The position numbers and the translations under genes are program-made. A stretch of 64,000 nt of DNA from Nocardia alba NBRC 108234 (GTDB lineage: Bacteria > Actinomycetota > Actinomycetes > Mycobacteriales > Mycobacteriaceae): the NCBI RefSeq assembly GCF_001612665.1, contig NZ_BDAX01000013.1, positions 1 to 64,000 of the forward strand. The letters are read 5' to 3'. Of the stretch, positions 43,813 through 52,748 are shown piece by piece. Under the pieces are notes generated by a model. The model was not told the origin of the DNA and did not search any database. It was given only the letters and a program-made list of their open reading frames with translations. Positions within the stretch are counted from its first letter, which is position 1. Each line of letters starts with the position of its first letter.

Positions 43813-45038
43813 TCGGTGCTGCCCACCCTTCGCAGTGTGGCGAGCCCACACCAGCCGAGGACGGTCAGCGCGCAGCCGCCCGCGCCGTAGACCAGGAAGA
43901 CCTCGCGGGTGGGCACGGCGCTCGACACCAGACCGGCCACCACCGCGCCCGCCGACAGGGCGATGGTGAGCTGCGCGGTCCACAGGCCCGACACCCGACC
44001 ACGGAACTCGTCGGGTGTCCGGGCCTGCACCACCGCGAATCGCGCGATATCGCTGACCACCCGGCCCGCACCGTGCGCGGCCAGACCCGCGAAGACCACC
44101 ACGGTGACGCCGACCAGGCCTGCCCCGAGAATCCCGGCCGCGCAGACCAGGGTGGACACGAAGATCACCTGTCCGCCCCGACGGATCGACCCGGTCCAGC
44201 CCGAGGTGAGCGATCCGAGCACCGCGCCGACCGCGGGCGCGGCGAACAACAGGCCCGCGGTCGCCTCGCCGCCGTGCAGTACCTCGCTCACATATTCCGG
44301 GACGAGCACCGTCCACCCCGACATCAACATGGTCACGCAGCCGATCAGCAGCGTCGCGCCGACGATCCGGTGCCCGGCCACGAAGCGCAATCCCGACAGC
44401 ACGGCCCGCAGCGGTGATTCGGTGTGCCCACGCTCGACGATCATCGGGCCGAGCCGGGCGATGAGCACGGTCGTCACCAGGCTCGCACCGGCGGCCAGCC
44501 AGAAGTTGGCGGCGACCCCGAGCCAGGCGATGAGCAGCCCGGCCAGCGCGGGTGCGGCCATCGAGCCGAGATCGGCCGTCAGCGCCATCAGCGCCGCGCC
44601 CGCGGCCAGTTTGTCGGACGGGATCAGATTGGGCATGGCGGCGACCAGCGCGGTCTCGGAGATGCCGCCGGTCAGTCCGTCGATCACGGCGCAGACGAGA
44701 ATCAGCCACAGGCGCGGCTCGGGCAGCATGGCGTTCACCGCGAGCAACGCGAACCCGAGGGTCGCGGCCGCGCGCGAGGCGACGATGACCGTCCGCCGGT
44801 CGTAGTGGTCGGCCGCGGTCCCGCCGGCCAGCGTGCCGAGGAAAGCGGAGATCCCGATGACGGTCGCGACCGCGGCGACCTGCGCGGTCGACCCGGTGAG
44901 TCGATAGACCTGGATCGGCAGGGCCACCACCAGGAATCCGATGCCGAACACCGAGATCGTGCGAGCGAGGAACAGCGTGCCGAACGCGGGACTGGTTCGT
45001 AGCGGCGTCAGATCGATCGCGAACCTGCGCGCGCTCAC
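43809..45038 (-). CDS. MFS transporter, EntS-like putative siderophore exporter
   Basis: A 409-residue MFS protein with 12 membrane helices of the EntS (enterobactin exporter) type. Stretches supporting this are SPAFGTLFLARTISVFGIGF, GGTAADHYDRRTVIVASR, MSGWTVLVPEYVSEVLHGG and VVQARTPDEFRGRVSGLW. GTG at 45038 is used; the longer frame overlaps the SRAP gene. It is convergent with the siderophore lipoprotein gene, so siderophore export is a reasonable inference. Its start overlaps the SRAP stop by 4 bp. Confidence 0.88.
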   Translation of the reverse strand: MSARRFAIDLTPLRTSPAFGTLFLARTISVFGIGFLVVALPIQVYRLTGSTAQVAAVATVIGISAFLGTLAGGTAADHYDRRTVIVASRAAATLGFALLAVNAMLPEPRLWLILVCAVIDGLTGGISETALVAAMPNLIPSDKLAAGAALMALTADLGSMAAPALAGLLIAWLGVAANFWLAAGASLVTTVLIARLGPMIVERGHTESPLRAVLSGLRFVAGHRIVGATLLIGCVTMLMSGWTVLVPEYVSEVLHGGEATAGLLFAAPAVGAVLGSLTSGWTGSIRRGGQVIFVSTLVCAAGILGAGLVGVTVVVFAGLAAHGAGRVVSDIARFAVVQARTPDEFRGRVSGLWTAQLTIALSAGAVVAGLVSSAVPTREVFLVYGAGGCALTVLGWCGLATLRRVGSTD

Positions 45039-45802
45039 CGCGCGATGTCGCTGGTCCCGTCGGACACGAGGAGTTCGGGCCCGTTGTTGCGCACGTTGTT
45101 GACCAGTGTGGAAACCGGGCGCGCCACGATCGTCGCCACCTCCGCCGGCGAGGGCGGCTGGAGCAGCTCGCCGGGCGCCGGGTGATCCGGGTCCAGCCAG
45201 GCGTCCCAGTGCTCGCGCGGCATCGGCAACGGCATCCGGTCGTGGATGTCGGCCAGTTCGCCGCTCGCGTCGGTGGTCAGGATCGTGCACGACATGAGCG
45301 GCTCGGCATCGGGCAGGCCGCGATCGCGCCAGACCGACCACAGTCCGGCCATATAGAGCAGCGAGCCGTCGCTGTGCGACATGTAGAACGGCCGCTTCAC
45401 TGCCTTGCCCTTGCCGGTCGGTGACGGCTCGACCAGCCACTCGTACCAGCCGTCCATCGGCACCAGACAACGCTTGTGCTTCGCTGAATCACGGAACGAG
45501 GGCGCGGTGGTGGCCTTGTCGGCGCGCGCGTTGAACAGTGGCTTGCCCTTGGCGGGTACGCCGGGTTCGGCCGCCTTGGTCCAGTGCGGGATCAGGCCCC
45601 AGCGCATCCGCCGGATCCGCAGACGCGGGTCGTCGTCGGGTTCGCCGTGCGCGTGGCGCTCCACGACGGTGAGCACCTGGGTGGTCGGCGCGACGTTGTA
45701 GCTGACGGCGGCGTCCGGCTCGTCGAGCCCCGTCTCGTCGACGGCGTCCAACTCGGCCGCCAGTCGGCCCGGATTCGTGGTCGTCGCATATCGTCCACAC
45801 AT
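45035..45802 (-). CDS. SOS-response-associated peptidase, SRAP/HMCES family (Rv3226c-like)
   Basis: A 255-residue SRAP protein, which crosslinks to abasic sites in single-stranded DNA. The catalytic Cys2 is exposed after Met removal (MCGRYATT). Other active-site residues are in [33 protein letters not shown] and the late His of [11 protein letters not shown]. The ATG at 45802 is the only start that gives Cys2. It is divergent from aroA (111 bp apart), as in mycobacteria, and co-transcribed with the exporter downstream. Confidence 0.95.
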   Translation of the reverse strand: MCGRYATTTNPGRLAAELDAVDETGLDEPDAAVSYNVAPTTQVLTVVERHAHGEPDDDPRLRIRRMRWGLIPHWTKAAEPGVPAKGKPLFNARADKATTAPSFRDSAKHKRCLVPMDGWYEWLVEPSPTGKGKAVKRPFYMSHSDGSLLYMAGLWSVWRDRGLPDAEPLMSCTILTTDASGELADIHDRMPLPMPREHWDAWLDPDHPAPGELLQPPSPAEVATIVARPVSTLVNNVRNNGPELLVSDGTSDIAR

Positions 45803-45913
45803 AGTGGTCAACATACGCGCGGGGACCGACAGCACGCCTCGCCCACGACGCCACCCCACGCCGAAAAGCGCACCACCGGTGCGTCCGAACCGCACATAAG
45901 CGAAGATGGGGAC

Positions 45914-47206
45914 GTGAGTTTCTGGCCTGCGCCCCATATCGAGGTCCCCGTCCACGCGACCGTGACCCTGCCCGGATCGAAGTCCATCACCAACCGTGCG
46001 CTCATCCTGGCCGCACTGGCCGATGGGCCCTCGACGCTCACCGGTGCGCTGCGCAGCCGCGACACCGATCTGATGATCGGAGCCCTGCGCGCCCTCGGCA
46101 CCGAGATCACCGGCGACGCCGAAATCCTGGAGGTCACCCCCGCGCCCCTGCGCAGCGCCGCTGTCGACTGCGGTCTCGCGGGCACCATCATGCGATTCCT
46201 GCCGCCCGCCGCCGCCCTCGCCACCGGCGATGTCGCGTTCTTCGGCGACGAGCAGGCGAAGTTGCGCCCGCTGACCACCATCCTCGACGCCCTGCGCAAG
46301 CTCGGCCTCGATGTCGACGGTGACGCGCTGCCGTTCGTCGTGCACGGCACCGGCGCGCTGCGCGGTGGCACCGTCACCATCGACGCGTCGGGTTCCTCGC
46401 AGTTCGTGTCCGGACTGCTGCTCTCGGCCGCCCGCTTCGACGAGGGCATCACCGTCCACCACGACGGCAAGCCCCTGCCGTCGATGCCGCACATCGAGAT
46501 GACCGTCGAGATGCTGCGCCGCGCCGATGTGGCCGTGCAGACCCCCGCCGATTCCGGCAATGCGCAGACCTGGACCGTGGCGCCGGGCCCGATCCGCGCG
46601 GTCGACTGGGATATCGAACCCGACCTGTCCAACGCCACCTCGTTCCTGGCGGCGGCCGCGGTGACCGGCGGCGAGGTGAGCATCCCGATGTGGCCGCGCG
46701 GCACCACCCAGCCCGGTGACGTGATCCGCGAGATCCTCGTCCGGATGGGCGCCGAGGCCCGCATCTTCGACGGCGTCCTCACCGTGCACGGCCCGCAACG
46801 CCTGGCGGGCATCGACATCGATTTGCACGACGTCGGCGAACTCACCCCCACCGTCGCCGCGCTGGCCGCACTGGCCGATTCCCCGTCGCGACTGCGTGGC
46901 ATCGCCCATCTGCGCGGCCACGAAACAGACCGTCTGGCGGCACTTTCCGCCGAGATCAATCGCCTCGGCGGCGATGTCACCGAGACCGAGGACGGCCTCG
47001 AGATCGTGCCGACCCCGCTGCACGGCGGTCGGTGGCACTCCTACGCCGATCACCGCATGGCCACCGCCGGTGCGATTCTCGGCCTGCGCGTGCCCGGCGT
47101 GGAGATCGAGGACATCGGCACCACCGCCAAAACCCTGCCGACCTTCGTCGCGCTGTGGGAGCAGATGTTGGCTCCCGCGTTATCCGGCGAGGGAGTGGCG
47201 CGCTGA
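45914..47206 (+). CDS. aroA: 3-phosphoshikimate 1-carboxyvinyltransferase (EPSP synthase)
   Basis: A 430-residue EPSP synthase, the sixth shikimate-pathway step joining shikimate-3-phosphate and phosphoenolpyruvate. Signatures are [39 protein letters not shown] (the LxGNAGTxxRxL-type motif with Leu-Ala-Gly in place of Gly-Asn-Ala), [19 protein letters not shown] and the end [17 protein letters not shown]. The start is GTG at 45914. It is translationally coupled to rsgA. Confidence 0.95.
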   Translation: MSFWPAPHIEVPVHATVTLPGSKSITNRALILAALADGPSTLTGALRSRDTDLMIGALRALGTEITGDAEILEVTPAPLRSAAVDCGLAGTIMRFLPPAAALATGDVAFFGDEQAKLRPLTTILDALRKLGLDVDGDALPFVVHGTGALRGGTVTIDASGSSQFVSGLLLSAARFDEGITVHHDGKPLPSMPHIEMTVEMLRRADVAVQTPADSGNAQTWTVAPGPIRAVDWDIEPDLSNATSFLAAAAVTGGEVSIPMWPRGTTQPGDVIREILVRMGAEARIFDGVLTVHGPQRLAGIDIDLHDVGELTPTVAALAALADSPSRLRGIAHLRGHETDRLAALSAEINRLGGDVTETEDGLEIVPTPLHGGRWHSYADHRMATAGAILGLRVPGVEIEDIGTTAKTLPTFVALWEQMLAPALSGEGVAR

Positions 47207-48207
47207 GCCGCCAGGGTCGATCCTCAGCCAGCTACGACGAATCCGACGTCCGGGTGCGCCCGGGTAAGGCGTCGTCGCGTCCCCGCACCAAGACCCGTCC
47301 ACAGCACGCCGACGCCGCGGCCGCCATGGTGGTGGCCGTCGATCGCGGCCGCTGGGGATGCGTGCTCGACGGGGACGCCGACCGGCGCATCGTCGCTATG
47401 CGCGCCCGCGAGCTCGGCCGCACCCCGATCGTCGTCGGCGATCAGGTGGACGTGGTCGGCGACCTGACCGGCAAGCCCGACAGCCTGGCCAGGATCGTGC
47501 GGGTGAGCGAGCGCGGCACGGTGCTGCGCCGCACCGCCGACGACACCGATCCGTTCGAACGCATCGTCGTCGCCAACGCACAGCAGTTGTTCATCGTGGT
47601 CGCGCTGGCCGATCCGCCGCCGCGCACCGGTTTCGTCGAGCGGGCGATGGTGGCCGCGTATGCCGGTGGGCTGGAACCGATTCTGGTGCTCACCAAGCGC
47701 GACCTCGTCGCGGAGTCCGAATTCGCTTCCGCCTTCGAGGGTCTCGATCTCACGATCCTCTACGCGGGCATCGACGATCCGATGGAGCCGGTGCTCGAGA
47801 TCTTGCACGACCGGCTCACCGCACTGATCGGACATTCCGGCGTCGGCAAGTCGACGATGGTGAATCGTCTTGTGCCCGATGCCTATCGGGCGGTGGGCGA
47901 GGTGTCCGGCGTCGGCAAGGGCAAGCACACCTCCACCCAGTCGGTGGCGCTACCGCTGCCGGAGGGCGGGTGGGTGATCGACACCCCCGGCGTGCGTTCG
48001 TTCGGTCTGGCCCACATCACCCCCGATGATGTGATCGCCTCGTTCGCCGACCTGGCCGGCGCCATCGAGGACTGCCCGCGCGGCTGTACCCATCTCGGCC
48101 CGCCGGCCGATCCGGAATGCGCGCTCGATCAACTGCCCGGCACGGAACGGCGGGTGGCCGCGATTCGCACGCTGCTGACCGCCCTGATCGCCAATGAGGC
48201 GTGGTAG
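47203..48207 (+). CDS. rsgA: Ribosome small-subunit-dependent GTPase RsgA
   Basis: A 334-residue circularly permuted GTPase that assists 30S maturation. G motifs appear permuted: G4 LVLTKRDLV, then G1 [15 protein letters not shown], and G3 [11 protein letters not shown]. An N-terminal OB fold ([10 protein letters not shown]) and a C-terminal zinc site ([10 protein letters not shown]) are present. The frame opens with CTG at 47203 overlapping the aroA stop; the next conventional starts (GTG 47254, ATG 47326) would drop the basic N-terminal region conserved in relatives. A CTG start is therefore proposed. Order matches Rv3227-Rv3228. Confidence 0.92.
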   Translation: MSRQGRSSASYDESDVRVRPGKASSRPRTKTRPQHADAAAAMVVAVDRGRWGCVLDGDADRRIVAMRARELGRTPIVVGDQVDVVGDLTGKPDSLARIVRVSERGTVLRRTADDTDPFERIVVANAQQLFIVVALADPPPRTGFVERAMVAAYAGGLEPILVLTKRDLVAESEFASAFEGLDLTILYAGIDDPMEPVLEILHDRLTALIGHSGVGKSTMVNRLVPDAYRAVGEVSGVGKGKHTSTQSVALPLPEGGWVIDTPGVRSFGLAHITPDDVIASFADLAGAIEDCPRGCTHLGPPADPECALDQLPGTERRVAAIRTLLTALIANEAW

Positions 48208-48231
48208 CGACCGTTCCGCGCCGGAGCTGAC

Positions 48232-49098
48232 TCAGAAGCTGAACGATCCCGTGTTGAGCCCGCCGCCACCGCCACCGTCGCCACCACCGTCGGTCGGCAC
48301 CTCGGCCACGGTCACCGTCGCGGTGCTCGACGAACTCGCCACTCCGCTACGCCCGGAGAAGGCCGCGCCGATGCTGTACGAACCGGGGGCGCCCGGCGTC
48401 CAGACGATGCTCGCCTTGCCGTTCGCGCCGACCGGGATGTCGCCGAGCACGTTGTCGCCCGCCTTGAACTGGACCGTGCCGCCCGCCGCGGCCGGGGTCA
48501 CACTCGCCTCCAACGTGACGGCCTTGCCGACCTGCGCTCCCGACACCGCGGTGATGGTGGTGCTGGACACGGCGTCGGCCGACACCGTGACCGCAGGCCC
48601 CTTGGCCTGGTAGGTGCCGTCGCCGAGCGAGCCGCCGTAGTGCATCGAGGTGGGCAGCGGGGTGTCGCGGGCGCAGTTCACGCCGACCGTGTACTGGATC
48701 TCGAAGGTCTGCGATTTCGGCGAGATGTTCGGGTACACCGGGTATTTGGTGATCCCGAACTCGGCCCGGATCCAGTCCGAGGACGACGTGTCGATCGAGA
48801 CGGCGTTACCCGACATCTTCGCCGAGCCCGCCACGGGCGTCAGACACGCCGGGTGCAGGTCCTTGATCGAGTAGATGTACTCCACCGGGATGCCGGTGCG
48901 CTCGAACTTCGTGGTCACGGTGATCGTGTCGCCGACCACCGGGTTGGTGTTCGATACGGTCCTGGTGAAACGGCTGTTGCCGTCGTCCCAGGTGATCGTC
49001 CCCGGCGCGGCTACGGCCGATCCGGGAAACGCCGTCATCGCCAGTCCCGCCGCGGCGGCGAACACGGCCAAGCGCTGCACTCTTCTGTCCACCATCAT
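48232..49098 (-). CDS. Secreted Ig-like-domain protein
   Basis: A 288-residue exported protein. The signal peptide includes RLAVFAAAAGLAMTAFPGSA, cleaved after VAA near residue 31. The mature part has an N-terminal beta domain with two Cys (PACLTP and VNCARD) that may form a disulphide, then a bacterial Ig-like repeat (Big_3_5 type) starting near STTITAVSGAQVGKAVTLEA. A Gly-rich tail (GGGDGGGGGGL) ends in GSFSF. Related proteins are frequent in Nocardia; adhesion or wall association is plausible. It is monocistronic and divergent from the resolvase-like gene. Confidence 0.82.
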   Translation of the reverse strand: MMVDRRVQRLAVFAAAAGLAMTAFPGSAVAAPGTITWDDGNSRFTRTVSNTNPVVGDTITVTTKFERTGIPVEYIYSIKDLHPACLTPVAGSAKMSGNAVSIDTSSSDWIRAEFGITKYPVYPNISPKSQTFEIQYTVGVNCARDTPLPTSMHYGGSLGDGTYQAKGPAVTVSADAVSSTTITAVSGAQVGKAVTLEASVTPAAAGGTVQFKAGDNVLGDIPVGANGKASIVWTPGAPGSYSIGAAFSGRSGVASSSSTATVTVAEVPTDGGGDGGGGGGLNTGSFSF

Positions 49099-49123
49099 GT
49101 TTCTCCAACTGTGTGCCGGACGC

Positions 49124-49140
49124 CTTCGACGTCGTCGAAG
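49124..49140. promoter_or_regulatory. Short palindrome upstream of the secreted Ig-like gene
   Basis: CTTCGACG and CGTCGAAG form a perfect 8-bp inverted repeat separated by one base, 26 bp upstream of the Ig-like gene start. It may be an operator. No gene was found in the rest of 49099-49288. Confidence 0.3.
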
Positions 49141-49288
49141 CGCTGATTCGTCCGAGTGGCGAGCAGTAGATCACGCCATGGTCCCCGGGCGGATCCAAAT
49201 CCGAAATAGATCTCGTTCAGATTTCGAATTCGACTCGCGTTCGCTCGCGTTCACAACCACGACACTGTCCGCCGGTACCGTCATCCCC

Positions 49289-49606
49289 ATGAAGCCACCG
49301 GCGATCGGATACCTGCGCCGCGACATCTCTGGTGTCGCCCAGTCCTGGGACGAAACGCAGATCCGTTCCCTAGCCGAGCGCCTGGGTTACCGCTTCACCA
49401 AGACCGTCGTGTTCAGCGACCGCACCGCCGATCCGATCGGCCGCCTGCTCGACGTGGTCATCACCACCGAAGCCGCCGCGATCGTCACCCCCAGCCTCAC
49501 CCACCTCGGCACCGACCTGCCCCACCGCATCGTCGCCGCCTGCGACATCATCACCGTCACCCCCGAGTTCACCCACACGAGAACCCTCCCCGCCATGCCC
49601 GCCTAG
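49289..49606 (+). CDS. Small resolvase-like domain protein
   Basis: A 105-residue protein resembling an isolated N-terminal half of a serine recombinase: IGYLRRDISGVAQSWDETQI, then LAERLGYRF and VITTEAAAIVTPSLTHLGTD. In true resolvases Ser sits in the YxRVSTxxQ region; here it is RRDISG, so the catalytic Ser is shifted or lost, and the C-terminal DNA-binding part is missing. It is a domesticated or non-catalytic relative, not an active transposase. The ATG at 49289 gives the shortest sensible protein. Confidence 0.6.
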   Translation: MKPPAIGYLRRDISGVAQSWDETQIRSLAERLGYRFTKTVVFSDRTADPIGRLLDVVITTEAAAIVTPSLTHLGTDLPHRIVAACDIITVTPEFTHTRTLPAMPA

Positions 49607-49736
49607 CCCAGTACGCGGTACCGACCACCGGAACCGCGAGCCAGGGTCCGCCCGGGCCCGGTAAACCCGCTGGGCCCGAGGCTATTTCGCGGGCACGGGT
49701 TGGTTCGGCTCCGCCGACCACGACGATCGGGGTCTC

Positions 49737-50213
49737 GTGCGGGAAAATGAGGGGGTGACCACCGAGAACGAACGTCCTGGACCCCCGACCATGAGCCCGA
49801 GCATTTTGGTGATCACGATGTCGCGGCGGGTAGAGGCGGCGCTGGGAGCGGAACTGGGGGCGCTGGATCTGACGGTGGCCCGGCTGGGGTTGCTCGGACA
49901 TATCAATGGGGTGCCGGGGGCATCGTTCAGTGAGTTGGCGCGAATGTCGGGGACGAGCGTGCAGAGTGTGCACGCCGCGGTGAAGGGTCTCGTCGGGGCG
50001 GGGCTGGTGCGGGACCTGACGGCGCGGGCAGGGTCGGCGTCGACGATCGAGCTGACCGAGGCGGGCGCGGAGCTGCTCGCCCAGGCGCGAAAAGCGGTGA
50101 CGCGGGTGGACACCCAGCTGTTCGGCGCGGAATCGGATCCGATTCTGCGGCGGGTCGGGGCGGCGATCGTCGACGCGTTCGCCGGCGAGACTCCCCCGCG
50201 ACCCGGACCGTGA
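49737..50213 (+). CDS. MarR-family transcriptional regulator
   Basis: A 158-residue winged-helix regulator. The recognition segment is FSELARMSGTSVQSVHAAVK, followed by the wing LVRDLTARAGSASTIELTEA. The N-terminal helices form the dimer interface. GTG at 49737 is used; GTG at 49755 and ATG at 49791 are possible. It lies 74 bp upstream of a DUF2269-like membrane protein, with two operator-like palindromes between, so it probably represses that gene. Confidence 0.85.
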   Translation: MRENEGVTTENERPGPPTMSPSILVITMSRRVEAALGAELGALDLTVARLGLLGHINGVPGASFSELARMSGTSVQSVHAAVKGLVGAGLVRDLTARAGSASTIELTEAGAELLAQARKAVTRVDTQLFGAESDPILRRVGAAIVDAFAGETPPRPGP

Positions 50214-50218
50214 CGAAG

Positions 50219-50273
50219 CCAACCTTCAATGCCACTGAAGCTCGAGCTAGGCTTCAAACACATTGAAGGTTGG
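50219..50273. promoter_or_regulatory. Paired MarR-type operators
   Basis: Outer 13-bp arms CCAACCTTCAATG and CATTGAAGGTTGG (50219-50231, 50261-50273) form a perfect inverted repeat. Within are two 15-bp sites of the form TTCAA-N5-TTGAA: 50253-50267 (perfect) and 50225-50239 (one mismatch). Their centres are 28 bp apart. Confidence 0.75.
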
Positions 50274-50287
50274 ATGGGAGTCGGTAG

Positions 50288-50734
50288 GTGGAACACGTCT
50301 TGTTGTCCGTGCATGTGCTCGCGGGCATCGTCTTCGTCGGCGGCTCAGCGGTCGCCACCAGTCTTTTTCCCCGATACGCGCCGGTCGCGGGTGGGCCCGA
50401 CCCCGAGTCGGTGCGCAGTCGCCCGGTCGCGGTCGCCCTGCACCGGATCACCGGGAACTACGCGAAACTCGCGATCATCGTGCCGGTGATCGGCATCGTG
50501 CTGGCCACTATCCAGGGCCGGATGAACGAAATCTGGATCACCACCGCGATGGTGACGACCGCGGTGGCTGGCGGGCTACTGGCCGTGCAGATAGTGCCGA
50601 TGCAGCGCGAAGCCCTGGACGAGCCCGACGACGGCAAGCGCCTGCGGGTGCTGTCGATGCTCGCGGGTATCTACAACCTGCTGTGGACGGCCGTGGTCGT
50701 TCTCATGATCGTCCGCCCCGGATCCGCCGCCTGA
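50288..50734 (+). CDS. DUF2269-like integral membrane protein
   Basis: A 148-residue protein with about four membrane segments, starting MEHVLLSVHVLAGIVFVGGS, where the His in HVLAGI is typical of DUF2269/CopD-like proteins. Later helices are LAIIVPVIGIVLATIQG, TTAMVTTAVAGGLLAVQIV and IYNLLWTAVVVLMIV. GTG at 50288 follows a TAGGTG site just after the operator pair. Regulation by the upstream MarR protein is inferred. The function is unknown. Confidence 0.8.
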   Translation: MEHVLLSVHVLAGIVFVGGSAVATSLFPRYAPVAGGPDPESVRSRPVAVALHRITGNYAKLAIIVPVIGIVLATIQGRMNEIWITTAMVTTAVAGGLLAVQIVPMQREALDEPDDGKRLRVLSMLAGIYNLLWTAVVVLMIVRPGSAA

Positions 50735-50738
50735 CGGC

Positions 50739-51071
50739 TCAGTGTCCGGCACCGATGGTGTGCAGGATTTCGTGGATGATCGGGTCGGCGAGCCGGTTGG
50801 TGACCGACCGGCCCTCGCGGCTCGAGACGACACAGCCCTCGTGCCGCAGCACGCGCAGCGCCTGGGAGATCGCGTTCTCGTTGCGGCCGACCGCGGCGGC
50901 CAGTTCACCCACACTGATGCCGGGTGAGCGGTGCAGGCACAGCAGGATTTCCAGGCGACCGGGATCGGAGAGCAAGTCGAAGCGCTGCGCCCATTGCGCG
51001 ATCTCGACGTCGTCGATCGCGCGACGACCGAGTTCGACCGGCGACCCGTGCAGCGTGCGTGGCTCTCCCAT
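50739..51071 (-). CDS. ArsR-family metal-sensing-type regulator
   Basis: A 110-residue ArsR/SmtB repressor. The helix-turn-helix is SVGELAAAVGRNENAISQAL, followed by the wing VVSSREGRSVTNRL. The last helix, DPIIHEILHTIGAGH, has a D-x3-H-x3-H-x5-H pattern like the alpha-5 metal sites of SmtB/NmtR-type sensors; zinc, nickel or cobalt is possible. The Cys residues near helix 3 (CLH and CVV) are not in the ELCVCDL motif of arsenic sensors. It is divergent from the nickel/peptide-type ABC operon, with an operator-like repeat between them. Confidence 0.85.
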   Translation of the reverse strand: MGEPRTLHGSPVELGRRAIDDVEIAQWAQRFDLLSDPGRLEILLCLHRSPGISVGELAAAVGRNENAISQALRVLRHEGCVVSSREGRSVTNRLADPIIHEILHTIGAGH

Positions 51072-51124
51072 GACGACGCCCAGCTTAATCGCCGAGTGGA
51101 CAGCACGGCATCGCCCACGGCTAA

Positions 51125-51146
51125 TATCTGTTCATCTGTTCAGATA
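51125..51146. promoter_or_regulatory. ArsR-type operator
   Basis: TATCTG and CAGATA form an inverted repeat with a 10-bp spacer. The spacer includes two adjacent ATCTGTTC copies (51126-51133, 51134-51141). It lies 53 bp upstream of the arsR-like start and 18 bp upstream of the transporter start, so one site could control both divergent units. Confidence 0.65.
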
Positions 51147-51164
51147 GACATGTTGGGATGATGG

Positions 51165-52748
51165 GTGCGCACTCGGCCGCTGTTCGCTGTAGGGGCCGCG
51201 TTGGCGGTCGTGCTGACCTCCTGTGGAGCGCCCGAGAGCGGGTCCACCGACTCGCTCGTGCTCGCCGACGCGTATGAGCTGGGCGGATACAACCCGGTCG
51301 CCGGGTACGGCGCGGCAGGCGAGGCCAAGGTCTATGACGGACTACTGCGGCTCGCCGGCGGCGCCGGCCTACCCGGTTTCGAACCCGCTCTGGCCACCGC
51401 ATTGCCGACGCCCGACGCCGACGCGACGGCCTGGACGGTGCCGCTGCGCCCGGGGGTCCGGTTCAGCGATGGTTCGGCGTTCGACGCCGCCGATGTGGTG
51501 GCCACCTACCGGGCGATTCTGGATCCGGCGTCGGCCTCGCAGGCACGGTCGTCGTTCTCGATGATCGACCGGGTGGAGGCCCTCGACCCGCTGTCGGTGC
51601 GGTTCACCCTGCGTCATCCGTATGCCGCGTTCCCCACCAAGCTGCTGATCGGGATCGCCCCGTCCCAAGCCCTCGCGACGCCGGGTCCCGCGACCGAATC
51701 ACCGCTCAACACCGCACCGATCGGCACCGGCCCCTACCGGCTCACGGCGCTGGAGCCGACGCGGGCGGTGTTCGAGGCGAACGAAAGCTATTGGGGTGGT
51801 GCGCCTTCGGTCAAGAAGCTGACGTTGCTCTATGTGCCCGACGACAACACCCGCGCACAGCGCATGGCCGGTGGCGAACTCGACGGCACCTCGCTGCCGC
51901 CACTGCTGGCTGCCACGTTCGGGCAGCGGATGTCGGTGCGGTCCAACATATCCGCGGATTGGCGCGGCGTGTCGATGCCCGAGGGCGATCCTGTCGCCGG
52001 CGACCCGGCCGTGCGGCTGGCCCTGAACCACGCGGTGGACCGTCAGGCGATGATCGACAATATCCTCGGCGGCTACGGCCGACCGGCCTACACGCCCTTC
52101 GCCGCGGTGTACGGCGAATCCCACAACCCGGCAGTGTCTTTCGCCTTCGATCGCGCGCGTGCCGAGCAGGTTCTCGACGGTGCGGGATGGCGGGTGGGCT
52201 CCGATGGCGTGCGCGCGAGAAACGGTGTGCGCGCGCGATTCACGGTGATGTACAACTCCACCGACACGGTGCGCCGCGACCTCGCGCTGGCTTTCGCCTC
52301 CGATGCGCGGCGGGTGGGCATCGAGGTCGATCTCGAGGCGCTGTCCTGGGAGCGGATCGAGCCGCGGATCGCGCAGGCGGGAATCCTGCTCGGCGGCGGT
52401 AGCGAGCCCTACGATCCCGACACCCAGGCCTACAACACCCTGCACTCACCGCTGCTCGACCCGAGCGCGGGCAGCCCGTACGACAACGCGAGCAGGCACG
52501 CCGATCCCGTGATCGACGCGCGACTCGACATCGCGCGGCGCAGTGTGGATCCCGCGGTGCGCGCCGCGGCGTATCGGGACGTACAGAGCCGGTATGCCCA
52601 GGATCCGAGCTACGTCTTCCTGGTGCACCTCGATCACACCTATGTGGTGAAGGATTCGTCCTGGAAGATGTCGGGGCCGATTCTCGAGCCGCACGCGCAC
52701 GGCGTCACCTGGGGACCGTGGTGGTCGCTACAGACCTGGACCCGCTGA
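51165..52748 (+). CDS. Nickel/peptide-type ABC transporter substrate-binding lipoprotein
   Basis: A 527-residue SBP_bac_5 protein (OppA/NikA class). The signal MRTRPLFAVGAALAVVLTSC ends in a good lipobox with Cys20 lipidated. Family segments are WTVPLRPGVRFSDGSAFDAA, GTGPYRLTALEPTRAVFEAN, and RLALNHAVDRQAMIDNILGG. It shows the usual size of nickel or peptide binding proteins. Control by a metal-sensing-type ArsR protein favours a metal chelate (nickel or cobalt) over peptides. The start is GTG at 51165, and the stop overlaps the permease start by 1 bp. Confidence 0.88.
   Translation: MRTRPLFAVGAALAVVLTSCGAPESGSTDSLVLADAYELGGYNPVAGYGAAGEAKVYDGLLRLAGGAGLPGFEPALATALPTPDADATAWTVPLRPGVRFSDGSAFDAADVVATYRAILDPASASQARSSFSMIDRVEALDPLSVRFTLRHPYAAFPTKLLIGIAPSQALATPGPATESPLNTAPIGTGPYRLTALEPTRAVFEANESYWGGAPSVKKLTLLYVPDDNTRAQRMAGGELDGTSLPPLLAATFGQRMSVRSNISADWRGVSMPEGDPVAGDPAVRLALNHAVDRQAMIDNILGGYGRPAYTPFAAVYGESHNPAVSFAFDRARAEQVLDGAGWRVGSDGVRARNGVRARFTVMYNSTDTVRRDLALAFASDARRVGIEVDLEALSWERIEPRIAQAGILLGGGSEPYDPDTQAYNTLHSPLLDPSAGSPYDNASRHADPVIDARLDIARRSVDPAVRAAAYRDVQSRYAQDPSYVFLVHLDHTYVVKDSSWKMSGPILEPHAHGVTWGPWWSLQTWTR

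Noticed and set aside
42610..44709. A 699-codon minus-strand frame opposite the siderophore lipoprotein
   Set aside because: It overlaps three well-supported genes and has no recognisable domain.
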